DNA from: Monarcha castaneiventris obscurior
Lineage: Eukaryota; Chordata; Aves; Passeriformes; Monarchidae
DNA length: 64,000 bases
Reading direction: 5' to 3'
Assembly: GCA_026261815.1 (NCBI GenBank)
Contig: JAMPIT010000269.1
Span: 1,242,501-1,306,500, forward strand
The position numbers and the translations under genes are program-made. The notes under the pieces are model-generated. The model saw only the letters and a list, made by a program, of their open reading frames with translations, made no database searches and had not been told where the DNA came from. Positions 24,831 to 36,130 of this stretch are shown piece after piece (within the stretch, counting starts at the first letter, position 1; every line of letters starts with the position of its first letter).

Positions 24831-26100
24831 AGTCTCCAGAAGCTGGCAGCAGCAGCAGTGAGAACCTCTTTGCCCACCATCCCTTGGGCATCCTCACCCT
24901 GGCTACCCCTTGCCCACAGAAGCTCCTGCAGAGCAGGTTCTGGGCTGGTCTGAGCACTGCTCAGGCCATCCCCATTGTCACCCAGCGCCGGTGCCAGCGC
25001 TGCTTGCCCGTGCCTGGGATGTGCCAGGCTTTCCCACTGTGCTTCCCCCCTCATGGGCAGTGTGATCCAGAGGGGCTCAGCTCCCTGCTCTGGTTTCAAG
25101 GTCAGGCTGAAAGCAGAGACGCTGGGATCCTCTTTCATGCTGCGCAGGGACCCCTCCCGCTCCGGCAATGGGGACATGCTCTGCCTGCTTGGCACAAACG
25201 TCAGGGCTGAGAATAACCCAGGCAAAGGTGCCCACGCCAATCACGGGCAGAGGCAGCCAGCAGTGCCCACAGGGAATGACCACAACCCACAGGGAGCAGC
25301 CGGCAGAGCCCTGGGGTTGCAGCCAGAGGCTAGTGAGGACCCGATCCCCTGCCTGTTTCCCGGTGGGTTTGGTCTGGAATCCTGCTGGGAGGGGGCTGGG
25401 TGATCCTTGTCCCCACAGAGGGCACCTCCTATTGCTGCTGCCTGCTCTCCTCCTGGTGCCGCAGACGTGGCACTTGGGGCCAGGGTGTGGACTCAGGGAC
25501 ATGGTTTCGGGGTGATTATGGTGGTGCTGGGGTGATGCTCGGGCTGGATGATCCTGGAGATCTCCAACCCTGATGATTCTGCGCCTCTGGCTGTGCCAGG
25601 CTGGTGACAAATGGCCATGGGGCCACCACTGCAGGCTCTCAGCAGGACAGTGAGAGCAGAGAAAGGTGGGGACACCACCCAGGGCACCCCCTTGTCTGCC
25701 CCAACCTCAGCCCACCACGACCCCTTTGGGCTGGAGCCGGTCGAGGGGGACAAAGTGACCTCCTCAGAGCCAGCTCCACTCGGCGGCGGTGACAGGGCCA
25801 AGCATCCCCGCTGCTCTCTTGGACACCTTCCCCCCAGGACAACAGCAAGCCCCTCACGCCCCTCGGACTGGGGATGAACTTTCCCCTTCGGACGAACTCG
25901 GGTTGGCCCCGGCACCTCCTGGGCTGACCCCGGGCCGGCGGCCGAGCCCCCCTCCCACCCCACCGACCCCCTGCAGGCGGCATAAAAGCGACCTGGGCCC
26001 AGGGATTGCTCCGACACCCTCCCACACAGCCGGGAGAGATCAAAGCCAGTGCCGGGAATCAAAGCATGTGACAGGCAGGTGTCCGTCCCCTCGACAGGGC
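24831..26100. other. Gene-less GC-rich block
   Basis: No gene recognised. It contains a CR1 tail remnant (25496-25592). Confidence 0.45.
25496..25592 (+). mobile_element. CR1 LINE 3'-terminal fragment
   Basis: Matches the CR1 end: 'acatggtttcggggtg', then 'gggctggatgatcctgg', 'agatctccaaccctgatg' and 'attctg'. The usual 'tct' of 'ctcttccaacc' is deleted and the terminal octamer is degenerate. Confidence 0.8.
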
Positions 26101-26939
26101 CGCGATTAATCACAGCCTCCGTCCCACAAGGAGATCAAACCGGCCCTCCTGCGGCTGCTGGTTAAAGCCTGCCTTCAAGTTACCCTAATTAAAGTTTTCC
26201 CCCGGCCTCCCCCGTGCTCGCCCGGCTGACTGCTGTCCCATGACCGCCCCTTTCACTCCCTAAAACAAAGGCTGCACTCAGGAGCTCCGGGCAGCCGGAG
26301 CGTCCGGCCCCGGCCATGCTTGGCCAGCCCTTTCTTCTGGAGCCGCAGCAAAGCCGGAGCCTGGCAGGGGACCCTTCCCCACCGCCCCGAGCCCTGCGCC
26401 CACCCGGGCACCCCGGCACAGCCAGGGCCGCCTCCCCCACCCGTAATTCCCCGAAATTCCGACTGTGTGTTCCATGTCTGGAACTCCCCCCTCTTCCTCC
26501 TGCTGAACTGGGAGAATCAGCTGAAAAGCATCATTCAAAGTACTTTCAGAACGCACGGAACAGCGGTGGGACCTCATGTTCTCCACGCCCCTCCCCGAGA
26601 TTCTCCTCTTGCCGTGACATCAGTAGCGGCGTTTTGATGAGCAGCAAAGGAATTGCTCCTCTCCAGCAAGGCTTTGCTTTGAAATGCTGCGGGGCTGCAT
26701 AAAAGCAATCCAGGGGAGAACCAAACTGTTTCCGTAACCAAAAACTCGGGGAGGGGGGGTTAAATGCACATTTTAGACACGTCACATAGTGAAGAAGTTT
26801 TCAAGTTCTGTTTTCCCCTTAAATGTGCGCATTAGTTCGCTCACGCAGGGGAGAAAAGGGAAGGGGGGAATCACAGGGGCTCTGAGGGGCTCACCCAACT
26901 CATAGTTGGGAAATCAATCATTTCCATGGCAAAACCCTC
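26101..26939. other. Intergenic, GC-rich then AT-rich
   Basis: 26200-26460 is CpG-containing GC-rich sequence; 26510-26900 is AT-richer with complex sequence. No gene or transposon is seen. Confidence 0.4.
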
Positions 26940-27283
26940 TCCAAACAGCTCCGACACGGCCGGGGCTCATCCCTGCCCGCACCCGGGGCTATCCTCGACC
27001 CTCGCTGGCATCTCCCGTGCGGGCTCCGGAGGGGCGGCTGTCCTTGGCTCGCTGCTGCCCCCGGGGCAGTTCCTCACTTCTGCCCTCGGTTTTGGCTCCC
27101 CCGGGGCAGCGGGGCCGGGCCGGGCTGATGGATGGCGATGACGCGGGGCAGGAGGGCGCAGGTTGACTCTGGCAGCCGCACAAACCTTACCTTTCACAGC
27201 CTCCCTGTGCCCGCTCGCCCTGCCCGGGATCGTTCCGATGCCTGCCCCGAGCCTGACCTTTCTTTTTTTTTTTTTCCGCGGGA

Positions 27284-27328
27284 GCGTTTCTAAAAGCAGC
27301 GTTTCTAAAAGCAGCGTTTCTAAAGCTG
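27284..27328 (+). repeat. 15-bp tandem repeat, 3 copies
   Basis: The unit GCGTTTCTAAAAGCA occurs at 27284-27298 and 27299-27313, with a variant at 27314-27328. A further partial copy, AGCAGCGTTTCT, lies just beyond the CR1 element at 27564-27575, so the CR1 appears to sit inside or beside this array. Confidence 0.9.
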
Positions 27329-27330
27329 CG

Positions 27331-27561
27331 CCAAGGAAAATATAGGTTGGATATTAGAAAAAAGTTTTTTACAGAAAGAGTGATAAAATATTGGAATGGT
27401 TTACCCGGGGAGGTGGTGGAATCACCATCCCTGGACGTGTTTAAAAAGAGATTGGATGTGGCACTCGGTGCCACGGTTTAGTTTAGTTGAGGTGTTCGGA
27501 CATGGGTTGGACTCGATGATCTTGAAGGTCTCTTCCAACCTGGAGATTCTGTGATTCTGTG
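27331..27561 (+). mobile_element. CR1 LINE, 5'-truncated, well preserved
   Basis: Reads the whole CR1 3' region in order: 'ggttggatattagaaaaaag', 'ggaggtggtggaatcacc', 'tttaaaaagagattggatg', 'gggttggactcgatgatc', 'ttgaaggtctcttccaacc', ending in two ATTCTGTG units. Only about 230 bp remain of a several-kb LINE, so it was truncated on insertion. Its low divergence makes it the youngest CR1 in the window. It splits a CpG-rich region. Confidence 0.95.
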
Positions 27562-27939
27562 GAAGCAGCGTTTCTTCCCCGAGCCCCAGCACGGGATGCG
27601 GCGGCCGTGGCGGGGACAGGGCTCGGTCCCGGTGCCGGCCGCGCTCCGCGGGGCTCCCCAGCTCCTCGCACGGATTTGTCAATTTGCACAGCTGCTTCTA
27701 ATCCCCGCTTTGAAGTCCCCCCCTCTCTGTTTTCCTGGCTGGCGGCCTCCACGCGGGGTTCCCGGGGTCAGGGCAGCAAAGAGGGTTCGCCGGCGGGTTC
27801 AGGGCAGCATCCCAAAGTTCAGGCTCTTCCCAGTCCCCGGCGTCAGCATCCTCCTGCCACGGAGCCACCAGCGAGGCCCCTTGGAAATCTGGGCAGGGGA
27901 CTCCGACAGCCTCACGCACACGCCCGGCCTAACGCGGTG

Positions 27940-28870
27940 TTGTTCTGGTCTTGGCCTTACATTATTAATAATAATAACTGTAAAATTCTGTTACCCACAA
28001 CGCAGATTTGAGTAGCCAGATAAAGGCCTGTGAGCTCCACAATCTGCTGCTGGGGGAGATTGTTATCTAAATAAGATTTTTTTAAAAAAAAAGCCCAAGA
28101 TAATAACGATACTGCTAATAATAATAATAGTAATAATCCTTCTTTTTAGCCTGCTTCAAGATCTAGATGTTATCCTAAACAAGAAAGTCATTCTAAACCC
28201 TGGAGAATGCATTGAGAATTAATATTGATTATTAGGAATAATATTCTTACTAGGAACGACATTGCAGTGTCTAGGGAAAGGATTCCTCCAGGGCCAGGTA
28301 ATAACCACAATCATATTTAGTGTCTGCACTGTACTTTGTGTCCTCAAACCTGATTAACCTCTTCTGCACCACCTGAATTACCCAGTGTTGGAGGCAGCAG
28401 CAGTGGCACTGCAACACCTTTAACGGGAGAGCTCTCCCAACTTGAAACTCGGGACACTGCAGCACACATGGCCCCGGGAGGGCTGCGAGGGTCCCCAGGA
28501 GCCAGCAGGGTCCTGCTCCCCCTCCAGCCACCCCCAACCCCTCCGGCTGCCCCCTTCCCTGCTCTGCAGCTCCGGCTGCGCCAGGTTCTCCAGGAGACCA
28601 CACAATGTGCCTGACATGCCACTTAATACAACACAATGAAATATTGAAAAGGCTTTCAAAACTCAACGTGTTGAGGCAGAAATCTATGGAAGATGTTTAA
28701 TACTAATTCTATTAGGCATCTGAGTTAATGAATCACAACTGTAAGAAATCATGATAATCCAGCAGGCATTAGTGACAGATTAGCTTCAAAGCTACCATAA
28801 AAGTGCCATAATGCTTACCTAGCGGGGTGATTAATGCCAGCAATACATAATGGCATTATGAGGGATGGAG
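27940..28870. promoter_or_regulatory. Candidate enhancer cluster
   Basis: Two AT-rich parts (27950-28460 and 28610-28870). The second has three copies of GGCATTA or its reverse (28765-28771, 28832-28838, 28852-28858), TGACAG (28773-28778) and the inverted repeat CATAATGGCATTATG (28846-28860). A TAATAA-rich microsatellite lies at 28101-28138. No coding signal. Confidence 0.4.
28101..28138 (+). repeat. Imperfect (TAA)n microsatellite
   Basis: Interrupted TAA units, with a short similar run at 27963-27980. Confidence 0.8.
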
Positions 28871-29509
28871 CAGCACGGGCTGACAGCCCCTCTGCTCCGG
28901 CCACCGCCCCGAGCGCTGCTCGCCCTCACCACGCACGTCACAGCCCCAGCAGGGCCTGCCTGAAGGAGAAACCCCCCCAGGTGTGGCCCTCACACCTCTG
29001 TTCTCCCCATCCCAGCGAGGGGGTGCTGCTGGTGTTGGCACTCGGAGGTCGCACACAGGAGCTGAGCAGCACCAGCCCTGGAGTGGGAGCTGCTCTGGGG
29101 CAGGGCTGGGGGGCTCTGAGGGGCTCTGAGGAACAGCAGGATGTGCTAAGGGAGGTGCGTACAGGTGGCAAGAGAAGGTCCTGTGCTGTGGGTGTTTCAG
29201 CTGTTCCTTCCTCCAAGGCATTCCCAGCTGAGACGTCAGAGTTTGGATTCGAAGATCTCGGAGGCCTTTTCCATCCTGAATGGTTCTGTGATTTGGCAAA
29301 CCCTGCTGCTGCCTCCTCACGAGCTCACCTGGCCCCAGGGCTGGGGCTGCCAAACCTGGGCTCGTTCTCCACTGGGGATCACACCAGCAGAGCTTGGCTG
29401 GCTGCTCTTGGCTCTGCTGGCACCTGCCTGGGCACTGGACGTGCCCTCCTGGCCGGGCACTGACCGCAGCGCCGCCCTCAGCGTCAGCACAGAGGTAAGT
29501 GGAATGAGT
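28871..29509. other. Gene-less GC-rich block
   Basis: Only a CR1 tail (29240-29294) is recognised. A GTAAGT near 29490 has no convincing exon around it. Confidence 0.45.
29240..29294 (+). mobile_element. Short CR1 LINE 3' tail
   Basis: 'gtttggattcgaagatctcg', 'gaggccttttccatcctgaa' and 'tggttctgtgatt' match the final ~55 bp of CR1 in order. Short, with one terminal unit. Confidence 0.75.
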
Positions 29510-29760
29510 TGCTGCTGAATGGAACTCGATGTCTCATTATGGCTTTTCAGGATTGTTTTCCTACATCTTTATTGCTCAGGTTTGCTTAATTCTAGAGTGG
29601 ATGTCTGCCAAATTGTCTATCAAATTACTTACTGGCAAGTAAACCAAGATTAGTTCACTTGAGTGCGGCCCTCTTATATTTGACTTATAGCCAAGCAAAA
29701 TATGGGTTTAATCAAGGGGTAAATTGGACATGATGTTTCAATGAAAGATAGCAGGGGACG
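29510..29760. promoter_or_regulatory. Candidate enhancer (AT-rich)
   Basis: AT-rich unique sequence with CTCATTATGG and TTGCTTAATTCTAG words. The sharp composition boundary and lack of coding signal are the only support. Confidence 0.3.
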
Positions 29761-30529
29761 CTCTGCTCAGCGGAAACAGGGGAAGACAGGACCTGAGGCA
29801 GGAACAGAGGAGGCTCCACGAGAATCGGCTGAGGACGATGGCTCTGAGGCTGTGTGAGCTGAGAAACTCGTCCCTCACCCCGCAAACTGCTCGGCTGTGT
29901 CCTCCCTCCTGCTTTCAAGAGCTCCTCTCCTTGGTGGAGATGAAATGATGTGGGGACCCCAGCTGGGCTCCCCAGTCACATGCCCTTCCGAGAGCCCCGT
30001 GATGCTGCACCAGCTCCAGCTCTTGCAGTTGCATCCTGTGCAGATCCGTCTTCCACATATATCTTCTTGTCCCAGAAGGAAACAGGTCGGGAGCAAATCC
30101 TGTGGCGAGTGTGGGGCTTGCACAAGGCCGAGCTCAGGCAGACAGGAGTTGGTGAACTTGCACTGCCTCAGTGCAAGTCCGATTTAGTGTCTGAGGGGTC
30201 CCTGCAGACCCCGAGCCCCCATGAGGTGGGGCTGGCTGGGAGCTCAGGAGGAAGCTGGAGCTGCACAGGAGCAGGGATGGGCGAGCGTTTGTTGTTTGCC
30301 CGGGATGTGGGGCTGGCATGTTGGCAGGTTTGGGTGAAATCCCCATCCAGTTCCTTGTGCTTCACTTTGAGCTTCCTGGCTGGAACCAGAGTGGGGCACG
30401 GGGATGTTTCTGTACCCCAAAATGCTGTTGGCTCTGGGATGGTTCTCATATGGTGTCACTTTAAATGCCCAGCTCCTGGCAAGAGGAATGTGGGCACATT
30501 CCTCTTCTTGTCTTCCTCCTCCCCTCTTT

Positions 30530-30850
30530 AATTTTAAGCTGTTCCCAACAAGCTCAAAAATTTGATTCCTGAAGGCTAAAAACTGGAAGGTAAATAAAAA
30601 TAACCCCAAAGTTAATTATATACTTAACAAGTCATGATTTTTTCAAACCCGTCTCGTTCTTTGTGGGGGTCTGACTCATGGCTCTGAGCACTTGCAGTTG
30701 GCGATAATATCTTGCTGTAATTTGAATTAAACCACTTGTAGCAGCGCTCTGTTCTCTAATTTCATTTAGGCCCAGTGGGTGTCCTGTCTTCCTGGAATTT
30801 GTTGGCCATCTAATGAGAAGCAGCCCGGCAAACGCAGCTAATGAACCAAG
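30530..30850. promoter_or_regulatory. Candidate enhancer with NKX2-like site
   Basis: AT-rich block with TTAATTATATACTTAAC near 30610 and CCACTTG (30732-30738), an NKX2-type core beside TTTGAATTAAA. The preceding 29761-30529 is GC-rich without a recognisable gene. Confidence 0.35.
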
Positions 30851-31729
30851 TCAGGCGTCTCGCAGGGGTGAGAGGGATGGGCAGAGGGGACGGTGGGGAC
30901 CAGTGGAGGGGTTTGTGGGGCTGTTGTGGGGTTCCTCAGGTGCCAGGTGAGCTGTCCCTGTGTCCCCAAGGTCCCTCCAGCAACCTCCTGACCCAGTGCT
31001 GACCTCGGGCTGAGCCCCCAGCTCGTCCCTCGCCGCCCCCCAGCTCCAGGGGTGTGTTTGATCCGTGCCACCTGCCCGGGTTTCCCTGGGAAAGGGGCTC
31101 TTGGCTCTTCAGGGCTGTCCCTGCAATGGTGCCGAGGAGTGGCTGTGCCTGAGGTGCCACCAAGCCAGGCTGAGCAGGAGGGTCCCCCCTGGCACCCCTG
31201 TGATGGGTGTGGGACACTGTGGGACAGTGGGGGACAGGGATGTGTGACCCCATGGGACAGGGATGTGTGACCCTATGGGACAGGGGTGTGGGACAGTGGG
31301 GGGACAGGGGTGTGTGACCCTATGGGACAGGGGTGTGGGACAGTGGCAGGACAGGGATGTGTGACCCTATGGGACAGGGTTGTGTGACGCTGTGGGACAC
31401 TGTGGGACACTGTGGGACACTGTGGGACAGGGGTGTGTGACCCTATAGGACACTGTGGGACAGGCCCCCACTGCCCTTCCCTGCCTCCCCAGCCCCGGCT
31501 CTCCCCCACCCCACAGTGCCCCAGCCCCACAGCTGAGCCCCAGCCCCACGGTGCTGCCAGTTCCCCGTTACCTCGGAGAAAGAAAAGGGAGGCAACGGCG
31601 ATACAGCCAGTGCTGTTCCTTCAGGGGGAGAAAAGAAAAAGAAGGAAAACATTTTGGGTTTTAGATGTTAAAAAGAGCGAGGGGAAAAAAAAAAACCAAA
31701 GGAACAGGCTTCCAGAGAGTCGCTGAGTT
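30851..31729. other. Gene-less GC-rich block with minisatellite
   Basis: Apart from the tandem repeat at 31208-31465, nothing is recognised. A purine-rich run follows near 31570-31700. Confidence 0.45.
31208..31465 (+). repeat. Compound minisatellite based on TGTGGGACA
   Basis: About 260 bp built from a 10-bp core TGTGGGACAC/G, interleaved with a longer phrase GTGTGTGACCCTATGGGACA that occurs about five times. Four tandem core copies occur at 31390-31430. GC-rich, with strong G/C strand asymmetry. Confidence 0.95.
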
Positions 31730-32250
31730 GAATTACGGGGGCTGGGGTCGGATGATTAACAACCCTCCCGCATTTCGGCATCGCAGTCATTACTCACTCC
31801 AAACCTGAGGCTTCTCAGTTACATACCCCGGCACAGCCTGACCATTTTTTCCATTGACTGAAAACACATTCTGACTGAAAACAAACTTTCGATCCCCGAG
31901 GCTTGGCACGCTGCGGGTCCTTCACCGTGTTTAATCAACGGGAAGCTAAACACTTTCAATCTGTGATGGCTCATTTGGAGAGGGAGCTCTGGGCCCTCGG
32001 TAGGTGCCAGATATAATAACTCTCCCCTTTTCTTTTCTGAGGCCTACTTTTATAATTTTGCTATTTTTCAATGTCAGACCCATCTTTTGAAGAAATTTTA
32101 TTGGATTTCCTGCTAGACTTCAGCAAGGATTTTTCTTTCTTTGGCAGAAATATCAAGCAGAACAGGGGAAAAACTCAATCATAACCTTGGAACAAGGATT
32201 ATTATTAGTTGGGATTTCTTTGTCTGTTTGCACAAACACATTATTTAAGA
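31730..32250. promoter_or_regulatory. Candidate enhancer (AT-rich)
   Basis: Complex AT-rich sequence with GATGATTAACAACC near 31750 and TTTATAATTTTGCTATTTTT near 32050. No coding signal. The following 32251-32954 is GC-rich with no recognised feature. Confidence 0.35.
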
Positions 32251-32954
32251 GCCCAGCAGGTCAGCAGGCCCCCAGCCCTGGGGCTCCAGGCCCTGGTGCT
32301 GGTCTCTGCTGGCTCTCTGGGAGGGAGGCAGTGCCAGTGTGTGCAGGGCACAGCAAGGGGAGGCTTGGGGGCTGTTCCCCCCCTCAGCCAGGGTATTCCT
32401 AAAACCTTTCCAAGGCTGCAAATCTTTGCCCAGTCATTCAGCTCTTCAAAAAGCAGGCTCTGGGAGCAGCCAGGTGCCTGAGGGGCTTCTCTCCGGGCAG
32501 GTCCTGGTGGGTGCAGGCCCAGCAGGTGTCTGTGCAGGGGTTTGTGCCACCCTCCATTCCCCAGGAGTGGCTTCAGGCTGGGATAAAGCACGGGGGATCT
32601 GCAGGGATGAGCTCATTTCTTCCCACACCTCTCTAATTCTGCAAGTGTCTCTGGTGGCTGGACGCTTCCATCCCAGTCCCCTGCCTGTCCTGGCTCCCTG
32701 CCCATCCTGCTCTGGGGTGTCCTGGAAGTCAGGACAGCTTTGGGGCTGGAGCTGGGCATGAGCTGGCAAACGGGCACCAGCCCCGTGCCTGGGCTCTGGG
32801 GGTGTGAAACCCAACATCCCACTCCTGCTCCCGCCTCTTCCCAGCAAGCCCAAAGCGAGTCCCTGCTGCTGGAGAGAGCTCCTGCCCTCTGAGCTGAGCA
32901 GCTTTTGCTGCCTCAAGGTTTTCCAGGGGCTCTCAAGGCTTTCCTTCTTTTTTT

Positions 32955-33720
32955 CTCCCGGTGTTTGAGGTTAAGAAGAATGCTACAGGATTCAATAAAT
33001 CGCCTGGCATGGCGTAGGCCAAAACAAGAAAATGTAATTCAGATTAAAGTCACCCTCTGGCTAAACTGATAGTTTATTAAATAAACTGCAGCGCTGCCAA
33101 TCAACTCTGCTGGCAAGCAATCCTCTGACATTAATCTTTTTTGATGTGATTTAGGGTACACCTGGGCCTTTGTAGAGTATCTCCCATAATTTCTTTCCCA
33201 TCTCTCTGGATCAAGCTGCTGTGCTTGGCTCCGTTGACAAATTCCCCAAGTAATCCCTCAAAAGATTGGAGAAATGCTCCAAATGCTCCATTAAATTTAT
33301 TTTCCGTGCTTTAAGAGCCCCAAAACTATGTCCAATAAATAAGTGTTCGCTGTGATTTATTGAAATGCTGCTCTGATTTAGAGTTATAGGCGGGGGAAAT
33401 ATGTCACCCCTGGGAACTGGAAGCCCAGCCCTGCAAGCGAGACCAGATGTGCTGGGCAGGGGGAGCCGGCCAGGCCAGGGGGGCTGCACAGCCCAGAGCT
33501 GCACCCCGCTCCCAAACCCTGGCCCAAAAGGTCCCCGGGTGAGTCTTCTTGCCTGAAAAATTTATTGTGGTTGTAGTTATTGGGGGAACCATCAAAAGAG
33601 TAATTCTGGCCCTTGTTTTTGCACAGGCCTTTTGATAAATATGATACTTAGAAATATGCCTCCCCCAAGACGGGAAAGCCATAGAGTTAAAATGAAGTAA
33701 TCTGTCAGTAAACTCACTGG
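32955..33720. promoter_or_regulatory. Candidate enhancer with FOX-like inverted repeat
   Basis: AGTTTATTAAATAAACT (33071-33087) is an inverted repeat with 8-bp arms and one central base, each arm resembling a FOX site (GTTTATT). The 33090-33170 segment has ACATTAATC and TGATTTAGG. A second AT-rich part covers 33540-33720. The following 33721-34980 is GC-rich with no recognised gene. Confidence 0.35.
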
Positions 33721-34980
33721 AATCGAGGCCAAACCGAAACCTGCGAGAGCAGGAGGGGGAGAAGGGAGCCCGTGCTCGGTGGATTTGTATCACTGCAGAT
33801 AAAAGTGAGGATTTATTGCCACAGGGCTCTGTTCTGGCCGCTCTGCTGCTGCACGGGCTCATGCTCTGCACCCTGGGGGCCCCCCAGTCCTCCCCAGATC
33901 CTCCGAGGGTTCTGGGGCACGGTGTCCCCTCCCTTTGGGGGGCTCAGCCTCGGGGATGTCCCAGCTGGGTTCCCCTGCGGGGTCCGGAGCCCCCTGAAGC
34001 CCGGGCAGGAGGGAGGCAGGGCCAGTCCCGTTCCCCAGCACTGGCCCGGCCGGGCTGGCTGCAGCGAGGTGCCCAACACCAGCTGTGTTTACAGCAGGGA
34101 GCTGCAGTTCACTGGAACAAAATCATTTAATGCAGCCAGAGCGCTTTTGGCAAGGGGAGCGCTGGGGCGCGGAGCCGCCTGACAGCGATGGAGCCGATAA
34201 CTCCCGACAGGGCCGCTCCCAGCTGGAGGCAGCACGAAAATCCAGCCTGCAGCTCCCGCTCCGGTGCTGGGAGAAGGCAGAGAGCGCCTCTGATCCGCGG
34301 CCAAGCTCCCTGGGTGGGAGGGCACAGGCTGCCTCCCGCTGCCTGGGTGCTCCCCGGGCTGTGCCAGGAGAGCTCTGCGGTGAGCCGGGGTCAGGGGTGT
34401 GGGCTTGGCTCTCCTGGGCGGGTTCCCGATGCTGCCCGGGACCCCTGGTGTGGGGCACAGTGAGGTCAGTGCCCACCTGCAGCCCCCCCGTGCTCTGGAG
34501 GTGCCCCCGGGGTACCCGAGCCCCAAAATCAGCGTCGTGCCTGGCACGTGGCTTGTTCTGCTCTTCCAGCAGCCAAACCAAAGGTGACATCCACGAGTGA
34601 CGAGGCCGTAGATGCAGAGGGTGACCTGACCCCAGCCTGGCACCCAAAATGCCCCCAAACCCTGCACCCCCAGGTTGTGCATCCGGCAGAACAGAGGACA
34701 GTGGGTGCTCTGGGCACCCTGACCCTGCAGAGGCATGCCGTGAAGAGGGAAGGATTTATTATTACAGGCCTGAAAGACCACAGCTGCCACACGGCCCCGG
34801 GATGCTGCAGAGCAGAGAGGGCAGGGAAGGGGACCGAAGGTTTTGTGGGGGTGCTGGGACCCTCTCCAGGGTCTGGGTCCTGGTGTGGGGAGAGGGGAAG
34901 GCAAGCAGAGGGGGCGAGCAGGGAGAAGGGGGAAGGAAAGGAGCAAGGAGGCGTGTGTGTGACTGTTCAGAGAAACAGGA

Positions 34981-35599
34981 TTCATGGTAATTTCCTGCCA
35001 GATGCCTGAGCTCCTCCGGCACGCAGACGTTTCACATGAGAAATATCAAAGCGTTCCCAGTAACAAATGTACTTCCTGCAGCTCCTCAGATCTGCCTCCG
35101 TGCCAGGGAGCGGGGACGCCCGAGGAGCAGCGCTGCTGCCACGCTGGGTCCGGCCCCGGCCCGGGGGCTGCAGCATCACCGGGCTCTGCTATGGGATGTG
35201 GGCACGTGGGGGGTGGGAAGGGCAAGCCTCGAGTTTTGGGAAGCGCTGCCTGCACCTCCCCGGGCGCTGGTGTGCAGATTGGTCCTGACAGCTCGAATTA
35301 AAACGTCAGGGTGTGTGATCCGCGCTGGCGACGGCCCCTGACCCTATCAGCGCTCTGCTTCCCCGGCTGAGCGTCTCCCGGCCTCAAATTGATTCCGAGC
35401 TCTGTAAACATCCTGACGTCGGGGCAGGGAGGAGAGAAGGAGGGGACAAAAAGCCCTCAGCACTGAGTGGGTATGGGATGGGCTCCCCTGTCCCCTCCGT
35501 GTCCCCTCCAAGCCACCCCTGGAGCTGCGGGTGCTGCTCACTGCTCCCCACCAGCCCGGCCTCAAGATGTCATCTCTGTCCCTGCTCTCTGGGGTTTTT
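34981..35599. other. Gene-less block
   Basis: Mixed composition. No gene or repeat found, although a purine-rich - strand gives a charged pseudo-peptide over 35540-35700. Confidence 0.4.
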
Positions 35600-36130
35600 T
35601 CAGCAATGTCTCTCTCTCCCAGTTTCCCAATTTTCTTTCCAATCCTCTTTAATGCCTTAAAAAGTTGGTTCACAATCCCAGTGTATACAAAACCCCCCAA
35701 TGAACTTCATCTGATGCTGGTTTTCAAGCTCTTCCTAGTCACCACTCATGGGGAAGTGAAAGGTTTCATTTGATTTAACTTTTTTTGTGTGTTTTAAGAG
35801 CTGGAAGATGCTCCCAGTGTTCTCCAAGCGGTCAGAGGGCCCTGCCAGGTGCCTCAGCATTTTGGACCTAGCAGAAAACTTCTCTCACTCCGGTTTGTGT
35901 CTCTCAGGGGGAGCCTTGTGGGCACAGAGCTGCTGTGCCTGGGAGAAACTCACGCAAAAGACCCAAATAATCATAAATCAATATTAACTCTGCATTGCTT
36001 ATTATTTTCTGTTTATTGTCTCTTGGCCCGAGAAGTTGGTATTGACCCGGTCAGAACAAAATGTCAATAACTGCAGCCCTTGAAGGTCGGGGAAGATTGA
36101 TGCCAATTAAACTCCCTGGCCACTGGTGTG
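35600..36130. promoter_or_regulatory. Candidate enhancer with FOX-like site
   Basis: AT-rich block. TGTTTATT at 36010-36017 follows AATCATAAATCAATATTAAC near 35970. Composition is enhancer-like. The GC-rich 36131-36680 shows no gene. Confidence 0.35.

Larger units (their letters stand above)
26940..27830. other. Orphan CpG island candidate, interrupted by CR1
   Basis: By hand count there are about 28 CpGs in 26941-27240, and CpG-dense sequence resumes at 27561-27800 after a CR1 copy. No coding exon, splice signal pair or known promoter is recognisable. Orphan CpG islands near developmental genes often mark poised enhancers or lncRNA promoters; which applies here is unknown. Confidence 0.45.

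Noticed and set aside
35347..35700. Charged - strand peptide (FKALKRIGKKIGKLGERD)
   Set aside because: Explained by a purine-rich strand; no splice signals or family recognised, and the downstream part becomes low-complexity.
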